DNA of 64,000 bases from Naumannella cuiyingiana (lineage in GTDB: Bacteria > Actinomycetota > Actinomycetes > Propionibacteriales > Propionibacteriaceae). The notes beneath the pieces were generated by a model, which made no database searches, was not told the origin of the DNA, and worked only from the letters and a program-made list of their open reading frames with translations. This document shows positions 26,144 through 35,158 of this stretch, in pieces. The stretch spans positions 3,286,001 through 3,350,000 of the forward strand of contig NZ_JACBZS010000001.1 in NCBI RefSeq assembly GCF_013408305.1. The letters are read 5' to 3'. The position numbers and the translations under genes are program-made. The stretch's first letter is position 1. The number at the start of each line of letters is the position of its first letter.

Positions 26144-26908
26144 TCAGCGGTCGGCGCGATGCACGGCCAGGTCCTCGCGGCCGGGCGCGAGCTCTGGGCG
26201 CAGCACCCGATCGCCGTCGTAGTCGGCGAGCATCCGCCGATACGGGATCGGGGCCTCGTCGGTCACGCCGGCGAGGCGCTTGCGTACCTTCGCCTCGGCG
26301 TCGTCGGCGCCCGCCCACACCGGCGTGTCCACGCCGAGGACCGTCAGCGGCTCCAGTGGGGCCGTGCCGGTGTAGAAGAAGATGCCGTGGGTGATCGGGA
26401 ACAGCAGCTCGTCGATGCCGCCGTTGACCCCGCGGCGGGCAAAGGATGTCTCGCGGTCGCCGGCCGAGGTGATCACCAGGCCGCGCTTGCCGGCCAGGCC
26501 GCCGTCGCCGTACTTGCGGGTCCGCCCGGCCGCGTCGTCCAGTCCGAACGCGAAGCCCTGGGTGTAGACCCGGTCGACCCAGCCCTTGAGGATCGCGGGC
26601 ATCCCGAACCACCACAGGGGAAACATGAAGACGATCAGCTCCGCGCCTCGCAGCAGTTCTTGGTGCCGGGCGATCGTCGGGTCGAGGGTGCCCGCGGCGA
26701 TGGCCTGCGCGGCGTGGGTGCCCACCGGGCCGGTGATCGCCGACAGCCCGTAGTCGCCGGGTCGGACCACCGGGTCCCAGTCGATCGCGGCCAGGTCGAT
26801 CACGTCGACATCGTGGCCGGTCGAGACGAGCTCGTCCTCGGCGGCCGCGAGCAGCCGGGCGGTCAGCGAGGTGGGCGAGGGCGGCGCGGCGACGATCAGG
26901 GTCTGCAT
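26144..26908 (-). CDS. NAD(P)H-dependent flavin oxidoreductase (quinone reductase-like, flavodoxin fold)
   Basis: 254 residues from ATG; TAGCGT ends seven bases upstream. The flavodoxin-like fold of the NQO/MdaB/KefF family is clear: 'MQTLIVAAPPSPTSLTARLL' (FMN phosphate loop), 'ELIVFMFPLWWFGMPAILKG' (FMN ring contacts), 'DRVYTQGFAFG' and 'GLVITSAGDRE'. Such enzymes reduce quinones by two electrons. It is divergent from an HxlR regulator with an N-terminal Cys, the arrangement used by quinone/diamide-responsive switches. Confidence 0.88.
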   Translation of the reverse strand: MQTLIVAAPPSPTSLTARLLAAAEDELVSTGHDVDVIDLAAIDWDPVVRPGDYGLSAITGPVGTHAAQAIAAGTLDPTIARHQELLRGAELIVFMFPLWWFGMPAILKGWVDRVYTQGFAFGLDDAAGRTRKYGDGGLAGKRGLVITSAGDRETSFARRGVNGGIDELLFPITHGIFFYTGTAPLEPLTVLGVDTPVWAGADDAEAKVRKRLAGVTDEAPIPYRRMLADYDGDRVLRPELAPGREDLAVHRADR

Positions 26909-26935
26909 GTCCTCGACGCTAGCCAGCGCGTATCA

Positions 26936-26946
26936 ACTTCGGAAGT
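26936..26946. promoter_or_regulatory. Candidate HxlR operator palindrome
   Basis: ACTTC-G-GAAGT is a perfect 11-bp palindrome in the AT-richer 90-bp gap between the flavin oxidoreductase and HxlR genes, 15 bp upstream of the oxidoreductase -10. HxlR-type regulators bind palindromes of this kind. Confidence 0.45.
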
Positions 26947-26998
26947 ACGGTCTTTTCTGCCACTATGGTGCGCAATCGAAAGTATTGGACGGTGCGTC

Positions 26999-27337
26999 GT
27001 GCGGGATGCGGTACGCCGGGCGGCCGAGATCTGCCCGATCGAGGTCGGCGTGGCGATCGCCGGCGGCGACTGGAAGCTGACCGCCGTGTCGAAGCTGAGC
27101 GACGGTCCGCTGCGCTTCGGCGAGCTGCAGCGCTCGATCGGCCCCGTGTCGGCGAAGACGCTGACCCGCCAGCTCCGGGCGCTGGAGGCGGACGGCGTGA
27201 TCACCCGGACCGTTCACCCGGAGGTGCCTCCGCGGGTGGAGTACGCCCTGACCGATGCCGGCCGCGACCTGGCCCGGGTGGCCGATGCGGTCGGGGAGTG
27301 GGGTCGGCGCTACCTGGCCGACCCCCGAACGCACTGA
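26999..27337 (+). CDS. HxlR family transcriptional regulator
   Basis: 112 residues from GTG 26999; earlier in-frame codons give no better start. The winged helix is 'GGDWKLTAVSKLSDGPLRF', 'ISAK/VSAKTLTRQLRALEADG' and wing 'PPRVEYALTDAGRDL'. The only Cys lies in 'AAEICPIEVG' (residue ~12), matching the N-terminal redox Cys of YodB/HypR/QorR-type HxlR proteins. It probably represses the divergent oxidoreductase until quinone or disulphide stress oxidises that Cys (inference). Confidence 0.85.
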   Translation: MRDAVRRAAEICPIEVGVAIAGGDWKLTAVSKLSDGPLRFGELQRSIGPVSAKTLTRQLRALEADGVITRTVHPEVPPRVEYALTDAGRDLARVADAVGEWGRRYLADPRTH

Positions 27338-27366
27338 CGCGCCGGTCGGGGACCGGCGCGTCAGTG
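27332..27366. terminator. Strong bidirectional hairpin terminator (16-bp perfect stem)
   Basis: CACTGACGCGCCGGTC (27332-27347) pairs perfectly with GACCGGCGCGTCAGTG (27351-27366) around GGG. It contains the HxlR stop codon and ends 11 bases before the sigma factor stop, separating two convergent genes. Confidence 0.85.
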
Positions 27367-27377
27367 AGTGGGCCTGC

Positions 27378-28340
27378 TCAGGCGGCGAGGTCGCCCTTGC
27401 GGAGCTTGGCGATCGCGTGCCGCTCGATCTGGCGTACCCGCTCGGCGGTGATGCCCCAGATCGCGCCGATGTCGGCGAGCTTGGCCTGCCGGCCGTCCAC
27501 CAGGCCGTAGCGGCGGCGGACCACATCGGCCGAGCGCTCGTCGAGGCTGTCCAACATCGCCTCCAGCCGGGCGGACTCCTCGGCGTTCAGCACCATCTCG
27601 TCCGGGCCCGGCATGGGCTCGCGGGCGATCAGGTCGCCGAGCGCGGTGTCGCCGTCCTCCTCGACGGGGGCGTCGAGCGAGACGTGGTCGCGGCCGTAGC
27701 GGATCAGATCCACCACCCGGCCGGGCTCCACGTCCATCTCCGCGGCGATCTCGTCCAGCTCCGGCTCCCGCCCGAGCTTGCGCTCCAGGTTCCGGCGTAC
27801 CGCGTTCACCTGGTTGACCTGCTCGGCGACGTGCACCGGCAGGCGGACGATCCGGCCCTGCTGGGCGATGCCGCGGCTGATCGACTGCTTGACCCACCAG
27901 GTGGCGTAGGTGGAGAACTTGAAGCCCTTGGCGTAGTCGAACTTCTCCACCGCGCGGATCAGGCCGGTGTTGCCCTCCTGCACCAGGTCGAGCAGCGGCA
28001 TCTGCGAGCGGCCGTACTTGCGGGCCACGGAGACGACGAGCCGCAGGTTCGCGCTGATGAAGCGCTGCTGGGCACGCTCGCCCTCCTCGGCGAGCTGCTC
28101 CAGCTCCTCGCGGCTGACGCGGCGCGCCCGGCCGGCGGCTTCGCGCCGGTCGGCGGGGGTCACGGTGCCGTCCAGCAGCTTCCGTGCGTACAGACCCACC
28201 TCGATCGCCCGGGCCAGCTCGACCTCTTCCGCGGCGGTCAGCAGCGGGGTCTTCGCGATGCCGTCCAGGTAGAGACCGACCGCGTCCTTCCCGTCGATGC
28301 CGTCGTTCGCTCGCTGGCGCGGTGCTGTGGTGATGGCCAT
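27378..28340 (-). CDS. sigB: RNA polymerase sigma factor, SigB-like (group 2 sigma-70)
   Basis: 320 residues from ATG 28340, picked over the ATG 27 bases upstream because AAGGGA sits five bases before it. Regions in order: 1.2 'DAVGLYLDGIAKTPLLTAAEE', 2.1-2.4 'ISANLRLVVSVARKYGR', 'LLDLVQEGNTGLIRAVEKFD', 'GFKFSTYATWWVKQSISRG', region 3, and 4.2 'LADIGAIWGITAERVRQIER'. Full regions 2-4 without the long region 1.1 of the housekeeping factor mark it as a primary-like stress sigma factor. It matches mycobacterial SigB in size and in nearness to lexA. Confidence 0.9.
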   Translation of the reverse strand: MAITTAPRQRANDGIDGKDAVGLYLDGIAKTPLLTAAEEVELARAIEVGLYARKLLDGTVTPADRREAAGRARRVSREELEQLAEEGERAQQRFISANLRLVVSVARKYGRSQMPLLDLVQEGNTGLIRAVEKFDYAKGFKFSTYATWWVKQSISRGIAQQGRIVRLPVHVAEQVNQVNAVRRNLERKLGREPELDEIAAEMDVEPGRVVDLIRYGRDHVSLDAPVEEDGDTALGDLIAREPMPGPDEMVLNAEESARLEAMLDSLDERSADVVRRRYGLVDGRQAKLADIGAIWGITAERVRQIERHAIAKLRKGDLAA

Positions 28341-28477
28341 CGGTTCCCTTTCGTTCGGGTTCACCACTCACAACGCCCGAACGGGGCCGAAGGATTCCCG
28401 AATCTCCCTGACCCGACCCTGAGAGGACCGCGGTGGCACGAGCCACCGCGCCGCCCAGACCGTGGTCCGACGCGCGC

Positions 28478-29275
28478 TCAGGCGCGCAGTGCGCGCAGCG
28501 TCAGGATCTGCTCCGCCCGCCCCCAGGCGCCGCGCTCGTCGAACAGCGTCGTGCTGGTCAGGCCCACCCCGGTCTCGCCCCAGACCACGTCGACGACCAG
28601 GCCGAGCCAGCCGCCGATCGGCTGCCGGTACAGGTGGACGGTGAGATCGGTGTTCGGATAGAGCCACTCCCGCGGGTCGCGCCGCGGCGCGACCCCGTTG
28701 GCGGTGTCGATCAGCCCGGCCAGTCGGGCCAGATCGCTCACCGGGCCGCGGTCGCGCAGCGCCACGTCGGTGCCCAGCCAGACCTCGCCGTGCCCGGGCT
28801 CGGGCGGGCGTACCGGCCGGACCCGGAGGGAGTCGATGTAACCGCCGCCCCAGTCGGTGGCCAGCGGGGTCGACGGCAACAGGTCCGGGGTCGGCGGTGG
28901 CGGCGGCGCACCGCCGGCCACCGCGGAGGTGTCGGAGGCGACCAGGCGCCAACCGGTGGCGCGGAGGAAGGCGCGGCCGCCCGCGCTGGCCTCGGCCTGG
29001 ACGAGTTCGATGGTGCGGCCGGGCCGCAGGGTGCGGACCTCGATCGTGAACTCGGCCAACGGGATCTTGCCCAGGATGTCGAAGGAGACGCGCGCGAGCT
29101 GCAGATCGGTCCGCGGCTCGTGGTCGAGCAGTTCCTGGACCAGCAGGCCGCCGATCGGTGCCATGTGCTGTTCGTCGCGGGCCCACGCGCCCTCGGTGTG
29201 CGCGGTCGGGGCGTACCGCCCGTCGCCGAGACTGCGGAAATACGGGTCTGCGGGAATCGCCGCCGGCTGCTGCAC
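28478..29275 (-). CDS. TesB-like thioesterase family protein
   Basis: 265 residues from GTG 29275; CAGGCT ends six bases upstream, fixing the start. It is a double hot-dog: 'PIGGLLVQELLDHEPR', 'ARVSFDILGKIPLAEFTIEV', 'GRTIELVQAEASAGGRAFL', a Pro-rich linker 'GGAPPPPPTPD', then 'ARLAGLIDTANGVAPR' and 'YPNTDLTVHLYRQPIGGWLG'. This acyl-CoA thioesterase-like group often goes with fatty-acid metabolism. The substrate is unknown. It is divergent from the TauE transporter. Confidence 0.8.
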   Translation of the reverse strand: MQQPAAIPADPYFRSLGDGRYAPTAHTEGAWARDEQHMAPIGGLLVQELLDHEPRTDLQLARVSFDILGKIPLAEFTIEVRTLRPGRTIELVQAEASAGGRAFLRATGWRLVASDTSAVAGGAPPPPPTPDLLPSTPLATDWGGGYIDSLRVRPVRPPEPGHGEVWLGTDVALRDRGPVSDLARLAGLIDTANGVAPRRDPREWLYPNTDLTVHLYRQPIGGWLGLVVDVVWGETGVGLTSTTLFDERGAWGRAEQILTLRALRA

Positions 29276-29366
29276 GGCGCCAGCCTGCCGGATGCGAGCG
29301 CCGGCTGGGCACGGGGGTCGTCCCACGGAGCGGACGCCGTCCACGCCGTGGCCATTGTCTGGTGAG

Positions 29367-29378
29367 CTTGTAGACAAG
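29367..29378. promoter_or_regulatory. Inverted repeat upstream of TauE/SafE gene
   Basis: CTTGT-AG-ACAAG is a perfect palindrome 36 bases before the TauE start. A second pairing, TTGTCT (29355-29360) with AGACAA (29372-29377), overlaps it. It is a candidate site for the Rrf2 regulator encoded just downstream. Confidence 0.4.
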
Positions 29379-29413
29379 ACGGACTTACTTCGGTTTCTCG
29401 GAAGGCCCTGACC

Positions 29414-30307
29414 ATGCGCAATCTGATCGTTCTCGCCGTCGTCGGCTTCATCGCCCAGCTCGTCGACGGCTCGCTGGGCATGGCCTACGGCGTCACGTCC
29501 TCGACCCTGCTGCTCGCGGTCGGCCTCGCCCCGGCCGCGGCGTCCGCGGCCGTGCACTTCTCCGAGATCGGCACCTCGCTGGTCTCGGGCATCTCCCACT
29601 TCAAGCTGGGCAATGTCGACTGGCGGGTCGTCGGCACGATGGCGGTGCCCGGCGGCATCGCGGCCTTCATCGGCGCGACCTTCCTGTCCTCGATCGACGG
29701 CGATGTCGCCAAGCCCTGGGTGGCGGTGCTGCTGCTCGCGCTCGGGGCGTACGTGATCTTCCGGTTCCTGCGCCTCGGCGGTCGGCGGCCGACCTTCCGC
29801 GGGCGCCCCCGCACCGCGCTGCTGGTGCCGCTGGCCGGGGTCGCGGGCCTGCTGGACGCCCTGGGCGGCGGCGGCTGGGGTCCGGTCGGTACGCCCACGC
29901 TGCTGGCCTCGGGGCGGCTGGAGCCGCGCAAGGTGATCGGCTCGATCGACACCTCCGAGTTCGTCGTCGCCGTCGGCGGATCGCTCGGCTTCCTGTTCGC
30001 CCTCGGCAGCCAGGGCATCGACTTCCGGATCGCGCTGGCGCTGCTGGTCGGCGGGGTGCTCGCCGCCCCGGTCGCGGCCTGGCTCGCCAAGCGGCTGCCG
30101 GGTCGGGTGCTGGCCGTCGCCGCCGGTGGCCTGATCATCGTGACGAATACCAACACCCTGCTGGGCGCGTTCGACGTCTCGGGCGCGATCCGGGCGACGG
30201 TGCTGATCGTGCTGGCGGTCGTCTGGGTCAGCCTGATCGTCTGGGCGGTACGCCAGGAGCGGGCCTCCCGGCGTACCGATCCGGACCTGACGGAGGCCGC
30301 CGCCTGA
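29414..30307 (+). CDS. TauE/SafE family sulfite/organosulfonate exporter-like permease
   Basis: 297 residues from ATG, with GGAAGG nine bases upstream. About eight membrane segments in two TauE repeats: 'VGFIAQLVDGSLGMAYGVTS' and 'GVAGLLDALGGGGWGPVGTP', the diagnostic Gly-rich pair. The family exports sulfite, sulfoacetate or related anions. The Rrf2 gene starts 43 bases later on the same strand, suggesting sulfur-linked control. Confidence 0.9.
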   Translation: MRNLIVLAVVGFIAQLVDGSLGMAYGVTSSTLLLAVGLAPAAASAAVHFSEIGTSLVSGISHFKLGNVDWRVVGTMAVPGGIAAFIGATFLSSIDGDVAKPWVAVLLLALGAYVIFRFLRLGGRRPTFRGRPRTALLVPLAGVAGLLDALGGGGWGPVGTPTLLASGRLEPRKVIGSIDTSEFVVAVGGSLGFLFALGSQGIDFRIALALLVGGVLAAPVAAWLAKRLPGRVLAVAAGGLIIVTNTNTLLGAFDVSGAIRATVLIVLAVVWVSLIVWAVRQERASRRTDPDLTEAAA

Positions 30308-30350
30308 GTCGCTGCGCGCCGATCCGCGTCGCGGATGCCAGACTGGCCCC

Positions 30351-30809
30351 GTGCGGATCACAGCGAAATCGGACTACGGCGTCCGGGCGATGATCGAGAT
30401 CGCCCGCCGCGATGCCGACGGTCCGATCAACGCCGAGGAGATCGGCACCGCCCAGGACATCCCGCGCGGGTTCTTGCTGGCGATCCTGGCCGACCTGCGC
30501 CGGGCGGGCGTGCTGCTCTCGCTCCGCGGACCGTCCGGCGGCTGGCGACTGGCCCGTCCCGCCGCCGAGATCAGTGTCGCCGAGGTGATCCGCAGCATCG
30601 ACGGGCCGCTGGTCAGCGTGCACGGGCTGCGGCCGGAGGCCGTCGACTACAACGAGACCGCAACCCCGCTGCAACTCGTCTGGATCGCCGCCCGGTCCAG
30701 CCTGCGCGACGTCTTGGAGAACGTGTCCGTCGGCGACCTGGCCGCCGGGGAGCTTCCCGCGCCGATCGCCGGCCGAACCGTGGACGAGGACGCCTGGCAA
30801 CCGCGCTGA
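30351..30809 (+). CDS. Rrf2 family transcriptional regulator lacking cysteines
   Basis: 152 residues from GTG; CAGACT ends six bases upstream. The Rrf2 winged helix is clear: 'MRITAKSDYGVRAMIEIARR', 'INAEEIGTAQDIPRGFLLAIL' and wing 'LLSLRGPSGGWRLARPAAE'. The three cysteines that bind Fe-S in IscR/NsrR/RirA are absent; there is no Cys at all. It is therefore closer to CymR-type regulators, which sense sulfur status through partner enzymes. The adjacent TauE permease supports a sulfur-related regulon (inference). Confidence 0.88.
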   Translation: MRITAKSDYGVRAMIEIARRDADGPINAEEIGTAQDIPRGFLLAILADLRRAGVLLSLRGPSGGWRLARPAAEISVAEVIRSIDGPLVSVHGLRPEAVDYNETATPLQLVWIAARSSLRDVLENVSVGDLAAGELPAPIAGRTVDEDAWQPR

Positions 30810-30819
30810 GGGCGCCCGA

Positions 30820-32541
30820 TCAGAACTCGAAATCGCTGTCGCGGAACTCGCCCGCGGGGCGGTCCTCGCCGCTCGCCTGAGCGGCCGTGCGCAGCTCGAC
30901 CCGACGGATCTTGCCGCTGATCGTCTTGGGCAGCTCGCCGAACTCCAGCCGGCGGATCCGCTTGTAGGGCGCGAGGTGCTCGCGCGCATAGCCGAGGATG
31001 TCGCGGGCGGTCTCGGCGCTCGGCTCGTGCCCGGCCGCGAGCACCACATGGGCCTTCGGCGCGGCGAGCCGCGTCGGGTCGGGTGCGGGGACGACGGCGG
31101 CCTCGGCGACGGCCGGGTGTTCGATCAGCACCGACTCCAGTTCGAACGGGCTGATCCGGTAGTCACTGGCCTTGAAGACGTCGTCGGCCCGCCCGACATA
31201 GGTCAGATAGCCGTCGGCGTCGATCGAGACCACGTCGCCGGTGTGGTAGACCCCGCCCGCGAAGGCATCGGCGTTCAGCTCGTCGCTGGAGGCGTCGGCG
31301 GTGTCGCGGTAGCCGGTCATCAGCGGCAGCGGTCGCGGGTCCAGGCGCAGACACAGCTCGCCCTCGTCGGTGCGCTCCTGTCCGGTCGCCGGGTCGATCA
31401 GCACCACGTCGAAGCCGGGCAGCGGCCGCCCCATCGAGCCCTCGCGCAATGGCTGACCGGGCGGGTTGGCGACCTGGGCCGTGGTCTCGGTCTGCCCGTA
31501 GCCGTCGCGAATCGTCAGGCCCCACGCCCGGCGGACGTGCTCGATCACCTCGGGGTTCAGCGGCTCGCCGGCGCTGAGCAGTTCGCGAAGCCCGGTGGCG
31601 GTGGGATCGATCCGGCCCAGGTCGGCCTGGACCAGCATCCGCCACACGGTCGGCGGCGCGCAGAAGGTGTTCACGCCGGTGCGGGTGATCACGTCGAGCA
31701 GCTTGCCGGGGTCGAATCGCGCGTAGTCGAAGATCAGCACGGTCGCTCCCGCCAGCCACGGCGCGAAGACATTCGACCAGGCGTGCTTGGCCCAGCCGGG
31801 GGAGGAGATGTTCAGGTGCACATCGCCCGGCTGCAGGCCCAGCCAGTACATGGTGGTCAGGTGGCCGATCGGGTAGGAGGTCGCGGTGTGTTCGACCAGC
31901 TTGGGCCGGGCCGTGGTGCCCGAGGTGAAGTAGAGCAGGAGTTGATCATCGCCGCGACGGGCGGGTGGCTCGGGCGCGGAACCCGGATCGCGGGTGGAGG
32001 ACTCGGCGAGATCGCGCCAGCCCTCGGGCACGCTCTCCCCGTCGGCCGCCACCGCGACCCGCACCGGATCGCCGGGCAGGTCGGCGAACTTCGCCGCGTC
32101 GGAGGCATGCGCGATGATCAGCTTCGCCCGGCCGCGATCGACCCGGTCGGCGAGGTCGGCAGGGGAGAGCTGCGGGGTGGCGGGGATGATCACCGCACCG
32201 AGTCGCATCGCGCCGAGCATCACCTCCCACAGCGGAACCGTGTTGCCGAGCACCAGCAACAGCCGGTCGCCCGCCGCGAGTCCGAGCTCGGCCAGATAGG
32301 CGGCTGCACTCCGGGAGCGCTCGGCCAGTTCGGCGAAGGTCAACCTGTGGTCGCGCTCCCCGTCGGTGATCCACAGCGCCACCTGGTCCGGACGCTCCTC
32401 GGCCAGCCCGTCGAACCAGTCGGTGGCGAAGTTGTAGCGCTCGGGCCGGGGCCATGCGAAGCCCGCGCGGGCGGAGTCGGCATCCTCGCGGTTGGCCAGG
32501 AGGAAGTCGCGGGCGGCGCGGACATCGGGATGCAGGGGCAT
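30820..32541 (-). CDS. AMP-forming acyl-CoA synthetase
   Basis: 573 residues from ATG with AAGGAG upstream. ANL-superfamily motifs: P-loop 'LYFTSGTTARPKLVEHT', 'DGYGQTETT', 'YHTGDVVSIDADGYLTYVGR', hinge 'DDVFKASDYRISP' and the C-terminal catalytic Lys in 'LPKTISGKIRRVEL'. It resembles medium-chain or aromatic acyl-CoA synthetases more than acetyl-CoA synthetase, but the substrate is not fixed. The 'PKTISGKIRR' stretch matches the site that Pat-type acetyltransferases modify; such an enzyme is encoded at 37898. Confidence 0.92.
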   Translation of the reverse strand: MPLHPDVRAARDFLLANREDADSARAGFAWPRPERYNFATDWFDGLAEERPDQVALWITDGERDHRLTFAELAERSRSAAAYLAELGLAAGDRLLLVLGNTVPLWEVMLGAMRLGAVIIPATPQLSPADLADRVDRGRAKLIIAHASDAAKFADLPGDPVRVAVAADGESVPEGWRDLAESSTRDPGSAPEPPARRGDDQLLLYFTSGTTARPKLVEHTATSYPIGHLTTMYWLGLQPGDVHLNISSPGWAKHAWSNVFAPWLAGATVLIFDYARFDPGKLLDVITRTGVNTFCAPPTVWRMLVQADLGRIDPTATGLRELLSAGEPLNPEVIEHVRRAWGLTIRDGYGQTETTAQVANPPGQPLREGSMGRPLPGFDVVLIDPATGQERTDEGELCLRLDPRPLPLMTGYRDTADASSDELNADAFAGGVYHTGDVVSIDADGYLTYVGRADDVFKASDYRISPFELESVLIEHPAVAEAAVVPAPDPTRLAAPKAHVVLAAGHEPSAETARDILGYAREHLAPYKRIRRLEFGELPKTISGKIRRVELRTAAQASGEDRPAGEFRDSDFEF

Positions 32542-32604
32542 CGGTGCTCCTTCGCTCGGGGCGCGGTGCGGTCATCGTAACCGGGCGGGCGAGCCCGAGG
32601 GCGA

Positions 32605-35049
32605 TCAGGAAAGCCGGCCCGGTCCGATCGCGGCCACCGGCTGGGCGGCGGGTACGCCGGAGCCGTCGCGGCGGCCCTCGGCGGCGGGCAGCTCCACGGG
32701 CGAGCCGCCGGAGGTGGTGGCCAGGGCGGGAGCCGGGCCGGCCCAGGCGAGCAACAGCCGGTCCTCCCCGCGCAGGAACCGGTGGCAGCGCACGCCGCCG
32801 GTGGCGCGGCCCTTCCCCGGGTACTCCGCGAACGGTGTGACCTTGACCGTGCCCGCATCGGTTCCCGGCAGCGCGTCGGCCGCGCCGGCGATGCTGACCA
32901 GGACCGCGTCGTCACCGGACACCGCGCCGAACCAGATCGCCCGCGCGCCAGCCCCGAGCTTGATCCCGGCGACCCCGCCGCCAGCCCGACCCTGCGGGCG
33001 GACCAGCGAGGCCGGGTAGTGCAGCAACTGGCCGTCGGAGGAGACGAAGACCAGCTCGGCGTCGGGGTCGGTGACCTGCACCGCACCTACCAGTTCGTCG
33101 CCGTCGGCGAGCCGGATGATCTCCCAGGCGTCCTTGTTCACCGCCTCGGGCAGCACACGCTTGACCACCCCGCCGGCGGTGCCCACGGCCAGCCCGGGGC
33201 CGTCCGGGTCCAGCGTCGTCAGCGCCAGTGCGCGCTCGCCCGCCTCCAGCATGATCAGCTCCGCCAGCGGCGCGCCGCCCTGCAGATTCGGGGCGCCCGC
33301 CACATCGGCCAGGGTGGGCAGGTCGATCGCATTCATCCGCAGCAGCCGGCCGGCGCTGGTGATCACGCCGAGATCCGCACGGGCGGTCGTGGTGATCATG
33401 GAGGTGATCACGTCGTGTGCCGCCCGCGTCTCGGGCTGCCCGAGTGGCTCCGCATTCGTCGTCCGGGCGATCAGTCCGGTTCCCGACAACACCACGTGGC
33501 AGGGGTCGTCGGCAATCTCCAGTGGCGCGGCGGACGCGGTCGGTCGGGCGCCGGAGGAGGCCAGCAGGACGGTACGCCGAGGCGTACCGAATCGCTTGGC
33601 GACCTCGGCGAGTTCGTCGCCGACCACACCACGCAGTCGGTCGTCGTTGTCGATGATCTCGCCCAGCTCGGCGATGGTCGCGCGCAGCTCGTCGCGCTCG
33701 GACTCCAGCTCGATCCGGCTGTACCGGGTCAGTCGACGCAACTGCATGTCGAGGATGTGGTTGGCCTGGGTCTCGGTCAGCTCGAAGACCTCGATCAGTC
33801 GCCCGCGCGCCGCGGCCGCGTCGTCGGCGCCGCGGATGATCGCGATCACGTCGTCGATGTCGAGGATCGCGATCAGCAGGCCCTCGACCAGGTGCAGCCG
33901 GTCCAGCGCCTTGTCCCGGGCGAATCGGGTCCTGCGCAGCACCACGTCGAGGCGGTGGTCCAGGAAGATCTGCAACAGCTCCCGCAGGCTCAGCGTCCGC
34001 GGCTGCCCGTCGACCAGCGCCACGTTGTTGATCGAGAACGAGTCCTCGAGCTTCGTCCGGGCATAGAGCTGATCGAGCAGCGCGTCGGGATTGAAGCCGT
34101 TCTTCACCTCGATCACCAGGCGGGTGGGATTCTCCAGATCTCCGAGGTCCTTCACATCGGCGATGCCCTGCAGCTTCTTCGACTGCACCAGCGCCTTGAT
34201 CTGTTCGATGATCTTCTCCGCGCCCACCCCGTAGGGCAGCTCGTTGATCACGATCCCCTTGCGGCGCGGGGAGGTCTGCTCGATCCGGGCGCTGGCCCGG
34301 ATCCGGAAGCTGCCGCGGCCCGTGGCATAGGCGTCGGCGATCCCGTCCAGCCCGATGATCTTGCCGCCGGACGGCAGATCGGGGCCGGGCACGAACCGCA
34401 TCAGCGTGTCGAGCTGGGCATTCGGGTGCTTCAGCAGGTGCCGCAACGCCTGCACCACCTCGACCAGATTGTGCGGCGGCATGTTGGTCGCCATCCCGAC
34501 GGCGATCCCGGCGGCGCCGTTCACCAGTAGATTCGGGATCGCGGCGGGCAGCACGACCGGCTCGGAGTCCTTGCCGTCGTAGTTCGGCCGGAAGTCGACG
34601 GTGTCCTGATCGAGCTCGGCCGTCATCGCCTGCGCGGAGGTGGCCATCCGGCACTCGGTGTAGCGCATCGCGGCGGGGCCGGCGTCGGGGGAGCCGAAGT
34701 TGCCGTGCGGGTCCACCAGCGGCAGCCGCATCACCCAGGGCTGGGCGATCCGGACCAGCGCGTCATAGATCGCGACATCGCTGTGCGGGTGGAGCTTGCC
34801 CATCACCTCGCCCACGACGCGGGCGCACTTGACGTGCCCGCGGTCCGGGCGCAGGCCCATCTCGTCCATCGAGTACAGGATCCGTCGCTGCACCGGCTTC
34901 AACCCGTCGCGCGCATCCGGCAGGGCCCGCGCATAGATCACCGAGTAGGCGTACTCGAGGAAGCTCGTCTGCATCTCCGAGGAGACGTCGACATCGAGGA
35001 TCCGTTCGGTGAAGTCGTCCTCCACGGTCGGCGTCTTCTTCCGGGCCAT
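32605..35049 (-). CDS. Type IIA DNA topoisomerase subunit A (topoisomerase IV ParC-like)
   Basis: 814 residues from ATG 35049 with AGGAAGGAG upstream. The winged-helix/tower core has '[20 protein letters not shown]', '[11 protein letters not shown]', the quinolone-region '[19 protein letters not shown]' and the active-site Tyr in '[13 protein letters not shown]'. Six C-terminal beta-pinwheel blades follow, without an obvious GyrA box (QRRGGKG), favouring a ParC-like role. No subunit B gene is next to it in the window. In actinobacteria with both enzymes the two subunits are often separated. Confidence 0.88.
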   Translation of the reverse strand: MARKKTPTVEDDFTERILDVDVSSEMQTSFLEYAYSVIYARALPDARDGLKPVQRRILYSMDEMGLRPDRGHVKCARVVGEVMGKLHPHSDVAIYDALVRIAQPWVMRLPLVDPHGNFGSPDAGPAAMRYTECRMATSAQAMTAELDQDTVDFRPNYDGKDSEPVVLPAAIPNLLVNGAAGIAVGMATNMPPHNLVEVVQALRHLLKHPNAQLDTLMRFVPGPDLPSGGKIIGLDGIADAYATGRGSFRIRASARIEQTSPRRKGIVINELPYGVGAEKIIEQIKALVQSKKLQGIADVKDLGDLENPTRLVIEVKNGFNPDALLDQLYARTKLEDSFSINNVALVDGQPRTLSLRELLQIFLDHRLDVVLRRTRFARDKALDRLHLVEGLLIAILDIDDVIAIIRGADDAAAARGRLIEVFELTETQANHILDMQLRRLTRYSRIELESERDELRATIAELGEIIDNDDRLRGVVGDELAEVAKRFGTPRRTVLLASSGARPTASAAPLEIADDPCHVVLSGTGLIARTTNAEPLGQPETRAAHDVITSMITTTARADLGVITSAGRLLRMNAIDLPTLADVAGAPNLQGGAPLAELIMLEAGERALALTTLDPDGPGLAVGTAGGVVKRVLPEAVNKDAWEIIRLADGDELVGAVQVTDPDAELVFVSSDGQLLHYPASLVRPQGRAGGGVAGIKLGAGARAIWFGAVSGDDAVLVSIAGAADALPGTDAGTVKVTPFAEYPGKGRATGGVRCHRFLRGEDRLLLAWAGPAPALATTSGGSPVELPAAEGRRDGSGVPAAQPVAAIGPGRLS

Positions 35050-35158
35050 CGGCGCGGGTGCTCCTTCCTCAGCTTCGGTACGCCCCGCGGGCGAACCAAG
35101 CGATTCTCTCGCGCGCGGGCGGGCCGACCCCGGACCGTGCCGCGCGTGTCGCGGCCGA

